This document shows positions 63,957-64,000 of a DNA stretch of 64,000 nt, one piece after another (position 1 is the stretch's first letter; each line of letters opens with the position of its first letter). The notes beneath the pieces are model-generated. The model was not told where the DNA came from and ran no database searches. It saw only the letters and a program-made list of their open reading frames with translations. The DNA is taken from the NCBI GenBank assembly GCA_020284085.1, contig JACEVL010000420.1, positions 1,543,001 through 1,607,000 on the forward strand, written 5' to 3'. Source of the DNA: Aporrectodea caliginosa (Eukaryota; Annelida; Clitellata; Crassiclitellata; Lumbricidae). The position numbers were made by a program, and so were the translations under genes.

Positions 63957-64000
63957 TGGGGCGCGGTGGTTTAGGGGTAGTCTATGTTCGGTGCCTTGCA
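63957..64000 (+). mobile_element. tRNA-like SINE head cut by the window end
   Basis: GGGGCGCGGTGGTTTAGGGG then TAGTCTATG: a good A box (TGGTTTAGGGG). The B box would lie beyond the window, so a true tRNA gene cannot be excluded. Confidence 0.4.

Overview
This is a eukaryotic (metazoan) window. Genes are split into short exons with GT-AG introns, several introns exceed 1 kb, and the space between is packed with microsatellites, minisatellites, tRNA-headed SINEs, decayed LINE reverse transcriptase pieces and small terminal-inverted-repeat elements. No operons, ribosome binding sites or CRISPR arrays occur. Gene content (diacylglycerol lipase with four N-terminal membrane segments, lamin with a 350-residue rod, neuroligin-like esterase) and repeat style fit a marine invertebrate such as an echinoderm, hemichordate, cephalochordate or lophotrochozoan. 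The sequence alone does not settle which.

Five genes were rebuilt exon by exon, and every join keeps frame. (1) At 386-6339, plus strand, lies the 3' part of a neuroligin/cholinesterase-type membrane esterase; its 5' exons lie before the window. (2) At 13518-28257, plus, is a complete 17-exon sn-1 diacylglycerol lipase of the DAGL alpha type (1097 aa). (3) At 34125-36720, plus, is a complete 3-exon NDUFB4-like complex I subunit (128 aa). (4) At 40551-49799, minus, is a complete 10-exon lamin (592 aa) that lacks the usual CaaX end. (5) At 58677-62615, minus, is a complete 5-exon secretory cyclophilin of the B/C type (217 aa), with a probable separate 5' UTR exon near 63084-63220. One weak extra first exon is possible at 51859-52012. 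The genes look like unrelated neighbours, not a pathway cluster.

Between genes: 6.34-13.5 kb holds SINEs, two LINE remnants, a hAT-type MITE and a 1.1-kb minisatellite. 28.3-34.1 kb is mostly unique AT-rich DNA with one 450-bp TIR element and a CCAAT-box tandem. 36.7-40.5 kb has no gene. 49.8-58.7 kb holds MITEs, hairpins, a LINE 3' end and a 1.5-kb minisatellite. 62.6-64.0 kb is the cyclophilin promoter side plus a cut tRNA-headed SINE.

The observations most worth checking are these: two minisatellites 44 kb apart, in opposite orientation, share a 27-bp codon-phased unit; the lamin swaps its CaaX box for a short aromatic tail; the DAGL keeps its catalytic triad but changes the RGT and GHSLG motifs; the DAGL start codon directly abuts a SINE tail; telomere-like repeats sit inside two adjacent inverted-repeat elements in lamin intron 1; and many SINE 3' ends match LINE 3' ends.
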